Shown: in pieces, positions 10,001 through 20,114 of the stretch
Layout of the letters: every line of letters starts with the position of its first letter
Position numbering within the stretch: position 1 is the stretch's first letter
Source: Tetrapisispora phaffii CBS 4417
Lineage: Eukaryota; Ascomycota; Saccharomycetes; Saccharomycetales; Saccharomycetaceae
NCBI RefSeq assembly: GCF_000236905.1
Contig: NC_016521.1
Span: forward strand, 682,001 to 746,000
DNA: 64,000 bases
Direction: 5' to 3'
The notes under the pieces: generated by a model
Database searches by the model: none
What the model was told of the DNA's origin: nothing
Seen by the model: the letters and a program-made list of their open reading frames with translations, nothing else
Program-made: the position numbers and the translations under genes

Positions 10001-11600
10001 CTTGTATTTAATAGTTACGTTAGTTCTATTGGTCTTCTATGGTGACTTAGAAATACTAATATATAAAAAAAGTATAATAATAAACACATAGCAACTAAGA
10101 AAATATAATAATTTATACTATGGACAGTTGAATAAGTATATATATAAAAGCATTTATATATAACATTATTAAAAAAATCATCTAATGGATGATATAAATT
10201 TTGGAAATAGAATGAAATAAAAAAAATTTGTACAGAAAGAGATAGAAAATAAAAAAAATTGTAATTATTTTACACTGTGCGCATATAATAATAATTCAAT
10301 CAGATATGTAGTAAAAGAATACACTATAGTGATTAAGAGACCAAGAGGCAGCAAACAATATTGATTCATAGGTTCTACTGTGTTTTTCTTAAACTATTCT
10401 TGCAAATACAGAGACACTATTAGATAGCGAGACAAGAGATGTTTGTCCACAGCTTTCTTCTAATTACAATGACCAGCCAAGTTTAAACTCATCATATAAT
10501 TAACATAAAAAAATTATCACTGTATATAGTATGTATATGAATGATGATACTTAGCATGGTGAAAGTTTTTTTTAATTTTTATGTTGTTATTGCATATTCT
10601 AGGTTATCTTTTTCTTTTTGAAGCAAACTGTTTGCATCAAATTTTTTTTGTATTGTCATTGTGGTTGTTGCACGCTGCTGTTATTCGTTGGAGTGTATGT
10701 AGTATGAACAAATGGGAAAGACAGAGAGGAGACACACAGAGTGAGATGTGTTACGTACAATATAGATTGTAGGATTGTTAGTAACTGTGATGACTTCTAA
10801 GTGTTAAAAAAAATATTTATTGAAATTTTCGTGAAAAAAAAGTACAATAAAACTTTTTCAAAAAGGTTTGAGCGGAAGCGATGAGATGGAATGAGATGTG
10901 ATGTGATAAGGTAGGATTTATTCGTAGACAGTGATAGTGGTTATTTGTATGGTGACACAGTCAATTATTGATAGTTATGTACTCTTTTTAATATGGGTCG
11001 AGATTAAAAGACGGAATAAGGTATGAACAAATGGCCTTTTAATGCTAGGTTATATGTTCATGGGTTGTTTTGTATTTGATTCTGTATATTGATACTACGT
11101 ACATTGACATTTCATATGTTTAAAGAGGTGAACTAAGGTACATTTTGGGAATCCTGTTACTGGGAATGCTTATTGGTGGGTGGGTGTTTCTTAACTATAT
11201 AATGGAAATCTTGAATTTGCGTCACTTTTGCTTAAAATAAGAACTCGTCTTGTAGAAGTTCGATAATGGTCTTTATAATAGATAGAATAAGTATTTTACA
11301 CTGGCTTATCCTTCAAAATTTGTGCGGCTTAAGTCAATTGAACAACATATGTGTTAGAAATTACTTGAGGTAATGACGCAGTAGTTTATGCAACATGACG
11401 AACTGCACTGATTACCTTTCGGTGTCATTATAAACACCTGTAGAATGAAAGCCTTGATATTTAGAAAAATGCTTGTTATTAGGAGTTTTGTTTATTTTAA
11501 AATTTATAAAAAATATTTTAGCTATTTAAGATAATATATAGTTATAACCTTAAATTAAAATGAATTGAATTTGAGGAAAAAATATTTGTTTATGAATTCT
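10001..11600. other. Long intergenic region TIF-RPS21
   Basis: About 1.6 kb without a credible gene. In S. cerevisiae a glycogenin gene (GLG1 or GLG2) lies between TIF and RPS21 in both duplicated regions; none is readable here, so the glycogenin copy of this track appears lost. The region holds an RRPE-like motif at 10821-10830, a perfect PAC motif at 10878-10887 and a GGTGGGTGGGTGT patch near 11176-11187 resembling an imperfect Rap1 site. A 63-codon open frame at 10581-10772 has no support. Confidence 0.6.
10821..10887. promoter_or_regulatory. RRPE-like and PAC motifs in a gene-less spacer
   Basis: TGAAATTTTC at 10821-10830 resembles RRPE, and GCGATGAGAT at 10878-10887 is a perfect PAC element. 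They lie about 820-890 bases upstream of the eIF4A start codon. They may serve eIF4A, or may be left over from a lost gene. No start of a ribosome-biogenesis gene is visible next to them. Confidence 0.5.
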
Positions 11601-12506
11601 TTAACGGGAGTAAGACCAGACGTTCTTTAATAAACCATCGTTTTGAGCTAAACGGTTTAAAGCGTCATCGGCTTCACCACTACCTCTAACCTTACCGGAT
11701 AAAGCGTACGTGATGTATTCACCTGGGATGGCTCTACCTTCTTCATCGACCTTGGCAACATTGATTTGAACGGAAGCATGGTCCTTAGCTTTGATGATGT
11801 TGTTGGTAGCAGAACACTTTCTTGGAACGTATAATTCGACCTGTAAAAAAATTTTGTATTCGTATTATCAATGTTAAGAAACATAATTATAATAACAAAA
11901 CAAATATGGTTAGTAAACAATAGGACTTAACAAAATTTAATCAATTAGTGTATAGGTAATGTATGATATGCTGAACACTAGTAATGGAAAAAACTGGATA
12001 TCAATTAGTTAATATTTATTACATGTAGTAATACGTTATTAATTTCTTTATCTCATTCATGGTGAAAAATCAAACTTAAGTAACCACTATTATCTGGTAA
12101 CATTTTGTGAACCGTTACAATATTATAGATTCATAATATTGATATTCCAAGCTATTACATTCCCACTATCTTGAATGACGATTATTGCATTGTTAAGCAA
12201 ACACTTTAATCATTAAATATATTAAATGTGTCTACTCTACTTAAAACGTCCACTTATAACTTTAATTCAGTTGACTATCTCCCACTTTATTACTTTAATT
12301 GGTATAACATGTATCCACGTAAAATCTTTAATATGTATAACAAAACACTTCCGTTTGGTATCAATATATCTCAACATCATGTATAGTTATCTAGGTTACT
12401 TTCTTTACTATATTATCGTTTCATTTATTAAATCATCCAGATATCTTATACACTAATATCACTAATGGTAAAATTAACATACTAATTGACCTTTATCGTT
12501 TTCCAT
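11601..12506 (-). CDS. RPS21: Ribosomal protein S21 (eS21), two exons
   Basis: Cytosolic 40S subunit protein eS21, involved in 20S pre-rRNA maturation. Exon 1 is 12483-12506 and encodes MENDKGQL. Exon 2 is 11601-11840 and begins [10 protein letters not shown], ending NVWSYSR. Joined, they give 87 aa, exactly the length of S. cerevisiae Rps21, and the intron falls at the same place (after codon 8). The splice signals are clear: GTATGT donor, TACTAAC branch site and an ACAG acceptor. The second exon alone opens a longer frame into the intron that is not real. S. cerevisiae has RPS21A/B next to the TIF genes with GLG between. A Rap1 site lies about 630 bases upstream. Confidence 0.97.
11841..12482 (-). 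other. Spliceosomal intron of RPS21, 642 bases
   Basis: Donor GTATGT at 12477-12482, branch-point TACTAAC at 11909-11915 and 3' AG at 11841-11842. The branch point is about 70 bases from the acceptor. The length is in the range of large ribosomal-protein-gene introns in yeast. Open frames inside it (for example 12226-12456 on the plus strand) are spurious. I recognised no snoRNA in it. Confidence 0.95.
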
Positions 12507-13420
12507 TGCGGCTTATTTGGTTAATGTGATTGTATGTGGGGATTTGAATAATACAATAATACCTAAGTTATAATATTTTAAATATCTGTTTCTTAAATAC
12601 TGTCTTAAAATCTCTATCTATTTTTATTTTATTTACATATCAAGAAAGAAAGCATTGAATTAATTACTATGTAAATTCGTCTTGAAGCATAGCACTGTTA
12701 GTAGTAGTATGTGGTAAATTAAGATATGTTCATAGACTAACACAGGAACAATATTTCAAACAGAATAAATCAAATCTAATAATAACGAAAATGGACCAAC
12801 AGTGTTATGAATCCGTATAAAATGAAATATATTTGTCTCATCAAACCCATTAATGAGGCAAAAATTACTGGTAGTGGGTAAATGGAAATAACAGACTCTC
12901 TAGAGTAATGAACTTTAGGCAGAACGATATTTTTTGTCAGCCTAAATAATATATGTTTGGCAGAAAAGATTTTTCATTCAGCGTGCACCAGTTTCCCCTT
13001 CTACTGATACCGCGCGTTCCTTCCTGTAACTTATATTTGGTGGATGAATTTTTTAATTTTTTTATGAAATAAAAAAGATGCGATTGAGAAATTTCACTTT
13101 TTCACTAATATATTTATCTTGTATATTTAAGAATGTATGGGTGTATAATACAGTCACTTCTATGCGTTTTTGTTTACATCGAGATAGTCAAATGATGTGT
13201 GTGACAGTTAAGAAAGTTGCCATTATTAAGTGAATATTTACTTTGTGTTATTACGTTATGCTTCTATTATTGAGGTATATGATTAATTATTAAATTATTA
13301 TTAAATTGTTATTGACTAATTGTTAGTCTATGATTAATTTATTATTCATTATGATTGATGGGTATTATTTTAAAAATAATCAGTAGGCATTCAATCATGG
13401 TCATTTAAAAATGGAATATA
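12507..13420. other. Intergenic region RPS21-RHO4
   Basis: The RPS21 promoter and the RHO4 3' flank. It holds a Rap1-type site at 13132-13144 and an ATTA-rich stretch at 13280-13350. TRM2, which would be expected here from S. cerevisiae YKR056W, is not present. Confidence 0.6.
13132..13144 (-). promoter_or_regulatory. Rap1-binding site of RPS21
   Basis: On the minus strand this reads ACACCCATACATT, a full match to the Rap1 consensus ACACCCRYACAYM. Rap1 sites drive ribosomal protein genes in S. cerevisiae. It is about 630 bases upstream of the RPS21 ATG, farther than usual, but no other gene start lies nearby. Confidence 0.65.
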
Positions 13421-14458
13421 TTAAAGCTGCAACATGAGTTCCTTATAATATAGAACATTTTGATCTCTTTTTTTTATTCTTAGTTTTGGTATTGGTATTA
13501 GATGATTGATGTTTATTTTCTTCTTTGTGGGAATGATATTCTTCATGAAATCAGATGCTCCTTGAGTTTCGGCTAACTTTTTGTTAATAAGCATATTAAT
13601 AGTTGAAGAAAACAACTCGTTGACTTTATAATTTGTTTTGGACGAAACTTGTATATGCCCATTTAATTTTAAATTCTTGTAGACTTCTTCTGCTTCTTTG
13701 CTCAGTATCAAATTATCTTCTAAATCTAATGTGTCATCAAAATATAAGTCTCTTTTCAAACCCACTAATATTATAGGAATTCCCGTAGTAAAATGTTTTA
13801 CTTCAGGAACCCAAATATTTTCAGCATTTATTAATGAAGATGGATTATCGATCGAATAACATATGAAAATAATATCTGCCTCGTCATATGCAAATGGTCT
13901 ATAGTTTTCGTCTTTCTTATCTGCCGAAACATCCCATAATGAAAACTCGATTTGTTTATTATAAGGTCCTTCAACATAATGTCTGTATTCGTCCAAGACC
14001 TTCGGTATCTTATTCTCATCAGTGGAATTCTTTTCATTACCATTATTTTGGATATATGTTAAAAGTAAAGAGGTCTTCCCTACACTAGAGTCACCTAGCG
14101 TGACTATTTTTATTGGAATACAATTACTGTATTTAGGAGTGTTTTCATTATTATTCTTCATGTGTTGGTAACTGATCACATCACTATCCTCTATATTCAA
14201 TTCGGGACTATTAATATTTAACAAAACCATGCCTGGGGTATCGACGACGCTAGTATGCGTCTGTGACTTGTTAGAGTTTGATACAATCAATGAATCGGAT
14301 CCATTCATTTTCGTATGACTACTGGAGTTTGTAATGCTGTTCTGGTTAATATCATCAACATAATAATCTAAAACATTTACCTTATCGACATTCTTATTGG
14401 CATTTATAGTATCAGTGACAGCAGTTGTTGCCGAATAACTATCTAATAGATCAGTCAT
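13421..14458 (-). CDS. RHO4: Rho4-like Rho GTPase with frameshifted C-terminus
   Basis: Rho4 is a Rho-family GTPase for actin polarity and bud growth. The gene sits at the YKR055W position and orientation. A roughly 110-residue hydrophilic N-terminal extension precedes the P-loop GDSSVGKT. The stretch IWVPEVKHF...PIILVGLKRDLY matches S. cerevisiae Rho4 (LWFPEVKHF...PIMLVGLKSDLY). Two oddities stand out. First, the switch-II motif, normally DTAGQE, reads DVSADKK, so the GTPase Gln is missing. Second, the open frame ends without a CAAX box. One extra A in the A8 run (plus-strand T's at 13468-13475) would make the end read RIKKKRSKCSIL with a stop at 13443-13445, a polybasic prenylation tail. 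I think this end is the true one, through a sequencing error or a real frameshift. Confidence 0.85.
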   Translation of the reverse strand: MTDLLDSYSATTAVTDTINANKNVDKVNVLDYYVDDINQNSITNSSSHTKMNGSDSLIVSNSNKSQTHTSVVDTPGMVLLNINSPELNIEDSDVISYQHMKNNNENTPKYSNCIPIKIVTLGDSSVGKTSLLLTYIQNNGNEKNSTDENKIPKVLDEYRHYVEGPYNKQIEFSLWDVSADKKDENYRPFAYDEADIIFICYSIDNPSSLINAENIWVPEVKHFTTGIPIILVGLKRDLYFDDTLDLEDNLILSKEAEEVYKNLKLNGHIQVSSKTNYKVNELFSSTINMLINKKLAETQGASDFMKNIIPTKKKININHLIPIPKLRIKKRDQNVLYYKELMLQL

Positions 14459-16178
14459 TTATTGTTTTTCACTTTAATATGCCTATAAATCGGACCTTTA
14501 ATTTGCTAACAATAGATATAAGTATAATCAGCAAGTGTTGGTCATTTAACGGCTGTTGCGGTTACTTCTTTCCCTCTTGTATCAAAGAAATTCAGTTTGC
14601 CGATGGAGAGTTCATCTATATATATATATATATATATTGTTACAATAAGATAATAGTTATATTTTGTAGGAATATGTACATAATTTTCTAGTTCTAAATA
14701 AAAGAAAACAATATATTTCCCTATAAGATTGTGACTACTACACTAATCACCATTTACAGGTTCTATTAAAATAAGTACGTAAAATATATGTAGCTATTAT
14801 TTGCATGTCAATTTATTGGCATATTTACAGCCTATTCAGTAGGAATTTTATCACTACGTAATTTATTCATTGTCTTGTGTGTCAACAAGGAACCATACTA
14901 AGGGGGGAACGAACGAGAAAAGAAAAACAGCTTAAGCTGTTGAAAGTGTCTCCTACTCAATACCATGTTTTTTGAAATAAGTTTAGGTAGTTGCACAAGA
15001 GAGGCATTAACTTTCATCCTATAAGCCTTCATGGTGTTAATTAATATTTTACAAACTATGTTATTATGGAACCATACAATTAACAGTTAATTGAAAAATA
15101 AAATAATTTAATTACTCAATATTCCAAATAGTTCGAAATGTATTTGGTCTCTTTTTCATAATTAACGATGTTTCATTGAGAAATATGTGTCCCTTTTTTT
15201 CTTTTATTTTTTTGCCGTCGTTGCAAAACCACAATATACCTATAATACACCTGTAGAAGGGGAAATAAAGACTAGATAGAGAGATAACAATTGGGAGAAA
15301 CAATTCTCTCAAGCCACGTATAAATTGCCTGGAGCGGTGCGGATGGTGTGTGTTCTTCTGTGTTTTCAGTCACATCACGGAGAGTACTCTTGTAGTATCG
15401 TAGCATTAACTATTAATATTCGGGTAACTCGGAGTTCCATGGTGAAATGTGTATTTGCTATGTTATCTGTAATATGCAGATAACCCTGACATTAGGTGGT
15501 TTGACAGTAATTTGTTAATGTGTCTGTCTCATTTAAGATCAAGGTGTCTGTAATAGTCATAAATGTGTTTAGATGTATGGCTTATATGTTCTACTAGAAT
15601 GTAAACTTACAAACCATGGCAGTTGTCTTGATATTACTGGTGTTCTCTTGAAGTAAAAAGCTATTTCGTTTTTAGTATTGATATTGGAAGAAAATATATT
15701 TTAATATTTTGGTTCCCTAGTAATATATAACCTTGCCGAGTTTGCCAAATCATAAAAAATGTACTGTTGCCAAAATTCTCTGAAACCGTCCTTCAACTAT
15801 GAAAGGGAACAACCATACTAGACATCTACTTACTCCATAATATATGCTTTAGTCTTGAATGTTTGGCAGTGACCTCATATTATATAATGAATTCACTTTT
15901 TTATATGTTTGCTTGCACGGCATAATTTCTGGAAATTATTTGCCAGATCTGGATCTGGACGGAATCCCTTTAAGCCAAATGATAAGGGCAACAAAATAGA
16001 AGGCAATTGGAAAATAATACACTGAACAAATTATATACTAAAAAGAGTACTAACAATTATATATATATATGCATATATATAAGAAAATATTGGTATTCGA
16101 AATATGAAGATTACATGGTTGTATACTATTCTCATCTAGTGATAACTAAAGTTTCCAAAACTTTTACATACCATCTAA
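14459..16178. other. Long intergenic region RHO4-LCB3
   Basis: About 1.7 kb between divergent genes. DYN1 (YKR054C) would be expected here from S. cerevisiae order and is absent. It contains a TA microsatellite at 14617-14638, a perfect 16-base palindrome at 14926-14941 and another TA-rich patch near 16058-16081. No gene recognised. Confidence 0.6.
14617..14638. repeat. (TA)n microsatellite
   Basis: An uninterrupted TA run of about 11 units in the RHO4 promoter region. Confidence 0.9.
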
Positions 16179-17423
16179 TTGACTACAACAATGACACATT
16201 TAACCATAGCCAGAACTAGAAGTCTATCAAATCCGAATGTTTTCAGCGGTTCCAAAGAAAACATTCTGGTCGATCCTGGGAATCATCCAGACTCTCATTT
16301 TGAACCACATATGTCTCCCCTGAGATTCAAAATGAGATCATATCTTTTACAATATACAGACTCACAATCAACTTATTTGGCAAAATGGCAGCAATACTAC
16401 AGATCAGATTTTCTAGATATTTATTTTTCATATTCTGCATCCTTAGCCTCACACACTTTCTATGTTATATGTTTACCAATACCAGTATTCTTTGATCAGT
16501 ATAACTTGGTACGGGATTTGGTTTATATAATCGGCTCTTCAATTTATTTAAGTGGATTCTTAAAGGATTATTGGTGTTTGCCAAGGCCCCAGTCACCACC
16601 AGTGAAAAGAATAACATTAAGTGAGTATACATCAAAAGAATATGGTGCCCCAAGCTCACACACTGCCAATGCAGTTGGTGTAACGTTACTATTTTTATTA
16701 AGAATATGGCAGCATGATTATATTTCAATAGGATGGAAGCTATTTTACTTATGCTTAGCAATATTCTACAATCTGACACTTGTTTTGGGCAGAGTGTACT
16801 GCGGTATGCATGGTATACTAGATATAACAAGTGGAGCAATAATAGGGGTTATTTGCTTCTTGGCAAGATTGACGATTCCACCGTTTTTGAAATCTATGAA
16901 TTTTCACCCGAGCGAGTATTTACTATTCCCTATGATAAGCACAGCATGCGGTTTATTTATTTTGCTATATCAGACCGTACCAATCGATGTATGTCCATGC
17001 TTTGACGACACTGTTGCATTCATCGGGGTTTTAGTAGGTATGGATGTGTCTCATTGGGCAATTGAAAGATATTCACTTGAACATGTGGTGAACAATTTGG
17101 GCGATCTGGAACGTGCAAGCACCTTACTTGTATCGACTAAGTTTTTATTAGGTGTCATACTTGTCGTTGTTTGGAAATATGCATTAAGTAAACCATTTTT
17201 GATATTTTTATTAAAGAACATATTAAGAATCAAAGACGATAGAAAATTAATCGAAGCTAAAGTAACTGCATGGCAAGCTGAACACCCACACGAATGTGCA
17301 CCATACTTTGGTAGGTCTAAATTTGAAATATATTTAAGATTTCTCAGTTATATTGGAATACCATTAACTGTTTTATTATTCTGTCCATACCTTTTCACTA
17401 CAATTGGACTAATCGTCCCATGA
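16179..17423 (+). CDS. LCB3: Long-chain base-1-phosphate phosphatase (LCB3/YSR3)
   Basis: An ER membrane phosphatase that dephosphorylates dihydrosphingosine- and phytosphingosine-1-phosphate, controlling sphingoid base levels and their reuse in ceramide synthesis. It has the three-part PAP2 active site: KDYWCLPRP (KX6RP, about residue 128), APSSHT (PSGH-like motif, about 157) and GRVYCGMHGILD (SRX5H-like with the catalytic His, about 204). About eight hydrophobic spans surround and follow these motifs. Length is 414 aa (S. cerevisiae Lcb3 409, Ysr3 404). A second Met at codon 5 could also start translation. Synteny (YJL134W/YKR053C) fits either WGD paralog. Confidence 0.92.
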   Translation: MTTTMTHLTIARTRSLSNPNVFSGSKENILVDPGNHPDSHFEPHMSPLRFKMRSYLLQYTDSQSTYLAKWQQYYRSDFLDIYFSYSASLASHTFYVICLPIPVFFDQYNLVRDLVYIIGSSIYLSGFLKDYWCLPRPQSPPVKRITLSEYTSKEYGAPSSHTANAVGVTLLFLLRIWQHDYISIGWKLFYLCLAIFYNLTLVLGRVYCGMHGILDITSGAIIGVICFLARLTIPPFLKSMNFHPSEYLLFPMISTACGLFILLYQTVPIDVCPCFDDTVAFIGVLVGMDVSHWAIERYSLEHVVNNLGDLERASTLLVSTKFLLGVILVVVWKYALSKPFLIFLLKNILRIKDDRKLIEAKVTAWQAEHPHECAPYFGRSKFEIYLRFLSYIGIPLTVLLFCPYLFTTIGLIVP

Positions 17424-18899
17424 ACTTAGTTATACAATTTGATAAATAAGAGATGTACATGTCCGCCGTGATATCTGCATGTTTGAAATAAGCAAAATCC
17501 AATACTAATATTTTCAGTCAATGTGAATGTCGACATTTTTTCTTCCCATATTTAACTCAGGTTTTCAATAACTATATGCCATTAAACTATGTACAGACAG
17601 CATGAAAATATATATGCCGAACTAAATATTGTGTAAACCTAAATACTAAGACATAAAATATTGTAACATACTATTACATCTTAATGCTTTTTATGCATAT
17701 TCTATATACTTTATGATGTTCTCGATCTTAATAAATGCCTTAGTAATGCTATTATATTTTTCATTATACATCTTACCCTTTCGAATGGTTAAACATTCCC
17801 ACACCATATAAAAATTTCAAAATTAATTTTCCTAATTAGGTAAACACATGTCTTAATTTGGAAAATTTGACAATTTGATGATTCTGTGTGTGCCCTGAAT
17901 AAATTGGAAAATAAATGTACATTTTAAGACAAGGCTCATATTATTATAACAATGAATATAATATGATAATGATGAGTTATTATTGATATATCTAGAATGA
18001 CAATCGGGTGTCATTGCTCTATAAATATGTATAATAATTCCATATTACTGATAGTTTTGTTCTTCTTTTCTTGGAAGAAGTAAAAACTATCGGTAAAGTG
18101 CAAAGTCACATAGTTAATTCTAATTGAATCACAATACACTCCCTTCAATATTATTCATTCTAATTGAAATTTTGAAAAAACACTATGGTTTTTTTAGATT
18201 CATGAAATTCATATATGTCGCTATGTACTCGTTTAGTGGGCTGGTTCTAAAAAATGTTCCTGACGATGCACAAGTTAGTATGTCTTTTCAGGTATACATT
18301 TCCATCTTTTAATTAGCTTTATTCATGTTTTAAAATTTTCGTAAACTGACCAACTTTTTTTCTTTCAAAAAATTATATAGTCAAGAAATGAGGACATTAT
18401 ATGCAATGAACTTAGTAATCAAACCAGAAATCTTCATAAATACACATACACACACACATATATATATAAAGATACGTATATTAACCGGTAAAATTTAAAA
18501 AAATTCAATTGAGGTATAACTTTCTGAATCTTATCATTCAATCAGTCACTCTCAATTAAATATATTTAATCGATACACATTAAGTCAAATACCAGCCAAC
18601 AAACTTGATTATTTAATATTACGATTTTTTGCAATTTTTCAACTGCCCTTTCTTTTCGTATAAAGAATCAGTGATATTAAAAAAAATAACGCCCATAGTA
18701 AAGTCTATTATATTCGAAAGAATTTAAAGAAAGGATCATTTTATAAATCTTCGAATATCAAGTCAATTTATTGAAATAATTGTATTTAAGAACTCATAAA
18801 TTCTACAATACAGTAAGAACACCTCATTTATCTGTAACTTCTAAGTCAGATATTAAATTACATACACAAGCGCATATATATACATATAGACAATATAGA
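17424..18899. other. Intergenic region LCB3-MRS3
   Basis: AT-rich. It contains a TG/TA compound repeat at 18441-18469. The 62-codon open frame at 18124-18312 has no recognisable domain. It includes the 120 bases in frame upstream of the preferred MRS3 start. Confidence 0.55.
18441..18469 (-). repeat. Compound (TA)n(TG)n microsatellite, inverted relative to the others
   Basis: On the plus strand a CA run precedes a TA run, which is the reverse complement of the TA/TG repeats elsewhere in the window. Confidence 0.85.
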
Positions 18900-19817
18900 A
18901 TGTCTGGTGTTGAAGAAATTGATTATGAGGCTTTACCTGATTCTGCTTCATTAAGTTCCCAATTAATGGCAGGTGCATTTGCAGGTATTATGGAACATTT
19001 TGTTATGTTTCCATTTGATGCATTAAAAACTAGAATTCAATCTCAAACTCAATCTACTTTACCAAAAAATTTAATCAAACAAATTTCCAAAATTACTACG
19101 ACTGAAGGTTCTTTAGCATTATGGAAAGGTGTACAATCGATGATTCTTGGTGCAGGTCCTGCTCACGCTGTATATTTTAGTACATATGAGTACATGAAGA
19201 AAACGTTAATCGATCAAAAAGATATGCAAACACATCAACCTTTAAAAACAGCACTAAGTGGTGCTACTGCCACAATTGCATCTGACGCTTTAATGAATCC
19301 ATTTGATACCATTAAGCAAAGAATGCAATTGAGTGGCTCTGAAAAAACTTGGTCAGTTACAAAAAATATTTATCATAAGGAAGGTCTACGAGCATTTTAC
19401 TACTCCTACCCAACCACAATTGCGATGAACATTCCTTTTGTTTCATTAAACTTTGTTATCTATGAATCATCTACCAAATTATTTAACCCCACCAACGAGT
19501 ATAACCCATTAGTCCATTGTTTATGTGGTGGTTTAAGTGGTGCTACATGTGCTGCTATCACCACTCCATTAGATTGTATTAAGACAGTTCTACAAGTCAG
19601 AGGTTCCAAATCTGTATCATTAGAAGTCATGAAAAAAGCTAATACATTCAGAAAAGCTGCAGATGCTATTTATCACGTTCATGGTTGGAAAGGGTTTTTG
19701 AGAGGTATTAAACCTAGAATTATTGCAAATGTCCCAGCCACTGCTATCTCATGGACTGCATATGAATGTGCAAAGCACTTTTTGATGGAAAATAGAACCG
19801 ATCATGTTAATAACTAA
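18900..19817 (+). CDS. MRS3: Mitochondrial iron carrier (MRS3/MRS4)
   Basis: A mitochondrial carrier of the inner membrane that imports iron for heme and Fe-S cluster synthesis (mitoferrin type). It has three tandem repeats of about 100 residues, each with a carrier signature: PFDALKTRIQ, NPFDTIKQRMQ and TPLDCIKTVLQ. The start chosen (MSGVEEIDYEALP) gives 305 aa, against 314 and 304 for S. cerevisiae Mrs3 and Mrs4, and resembles their N-termini. The frame stays open upstream to an ATG at 18780-18782. That would add 40 residues rich in Arg, Lys, His, Ser and Thr with one acidic residue, so a longer isoform cannot be excluded. The synteny position corresponds to YJL133W/YKR052C. Confidence 0.92.
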   Translation: MSGVEEIDYEALPDSASLSSQLMAGAFAGIMEHFVMFPFDALKTRIQSQTQSTLPKNLIKQISKITTTEGSLALWKGVQSMILGAGPAHAVYFSTYEYMKKTLIDQKDMQTHQPLKTALSGATATIASDALMNPFDTIKQRMQLSGSEKTWSVTKNIYHKEGLRAFYYSYPTTIAMNIPFVSLNFVIYESSTKLFNPTNEYNPLVHCLCGGLSGATCAAITTPLDCIKTVLQVRGSKSVSLEVMKKANTFRKAADAIYHVHGWKGFLRGIKPRIIANVPATAISWTAYECAKHFLMENRTDHVNN

Positions 19818-20114
19818 TCAAAATTATTATAGAATCATATTGAAAAAATCATTTTAGTTTTAATATTTATTAAAAAGATGAATTTAATAGGAAGGTTATT
19901 TATTTTACAATCTCTATAATTCTAAAATCATTACTTGTGAAAAAAGAAAACTAATGTAAAGCATGTATATAAGATCATCATTGTGACTATAAGTAAACAA
20001 GATTCTATCATCTATATTCGGTTTTGCTATATTTAGTCAATGTAAAAAACTTTCTGTAATATTGTAAAAATATATTATATTTTAATTACTTCAAGAATAT
20101 ACAAGTACATTAAT

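Noticed and set aside
12226..12456. 76-codon open frame on the plus strand
   Set aside because: Lies wholly inside the RPS21 intron and looks like AT-rich non-coding DNA.
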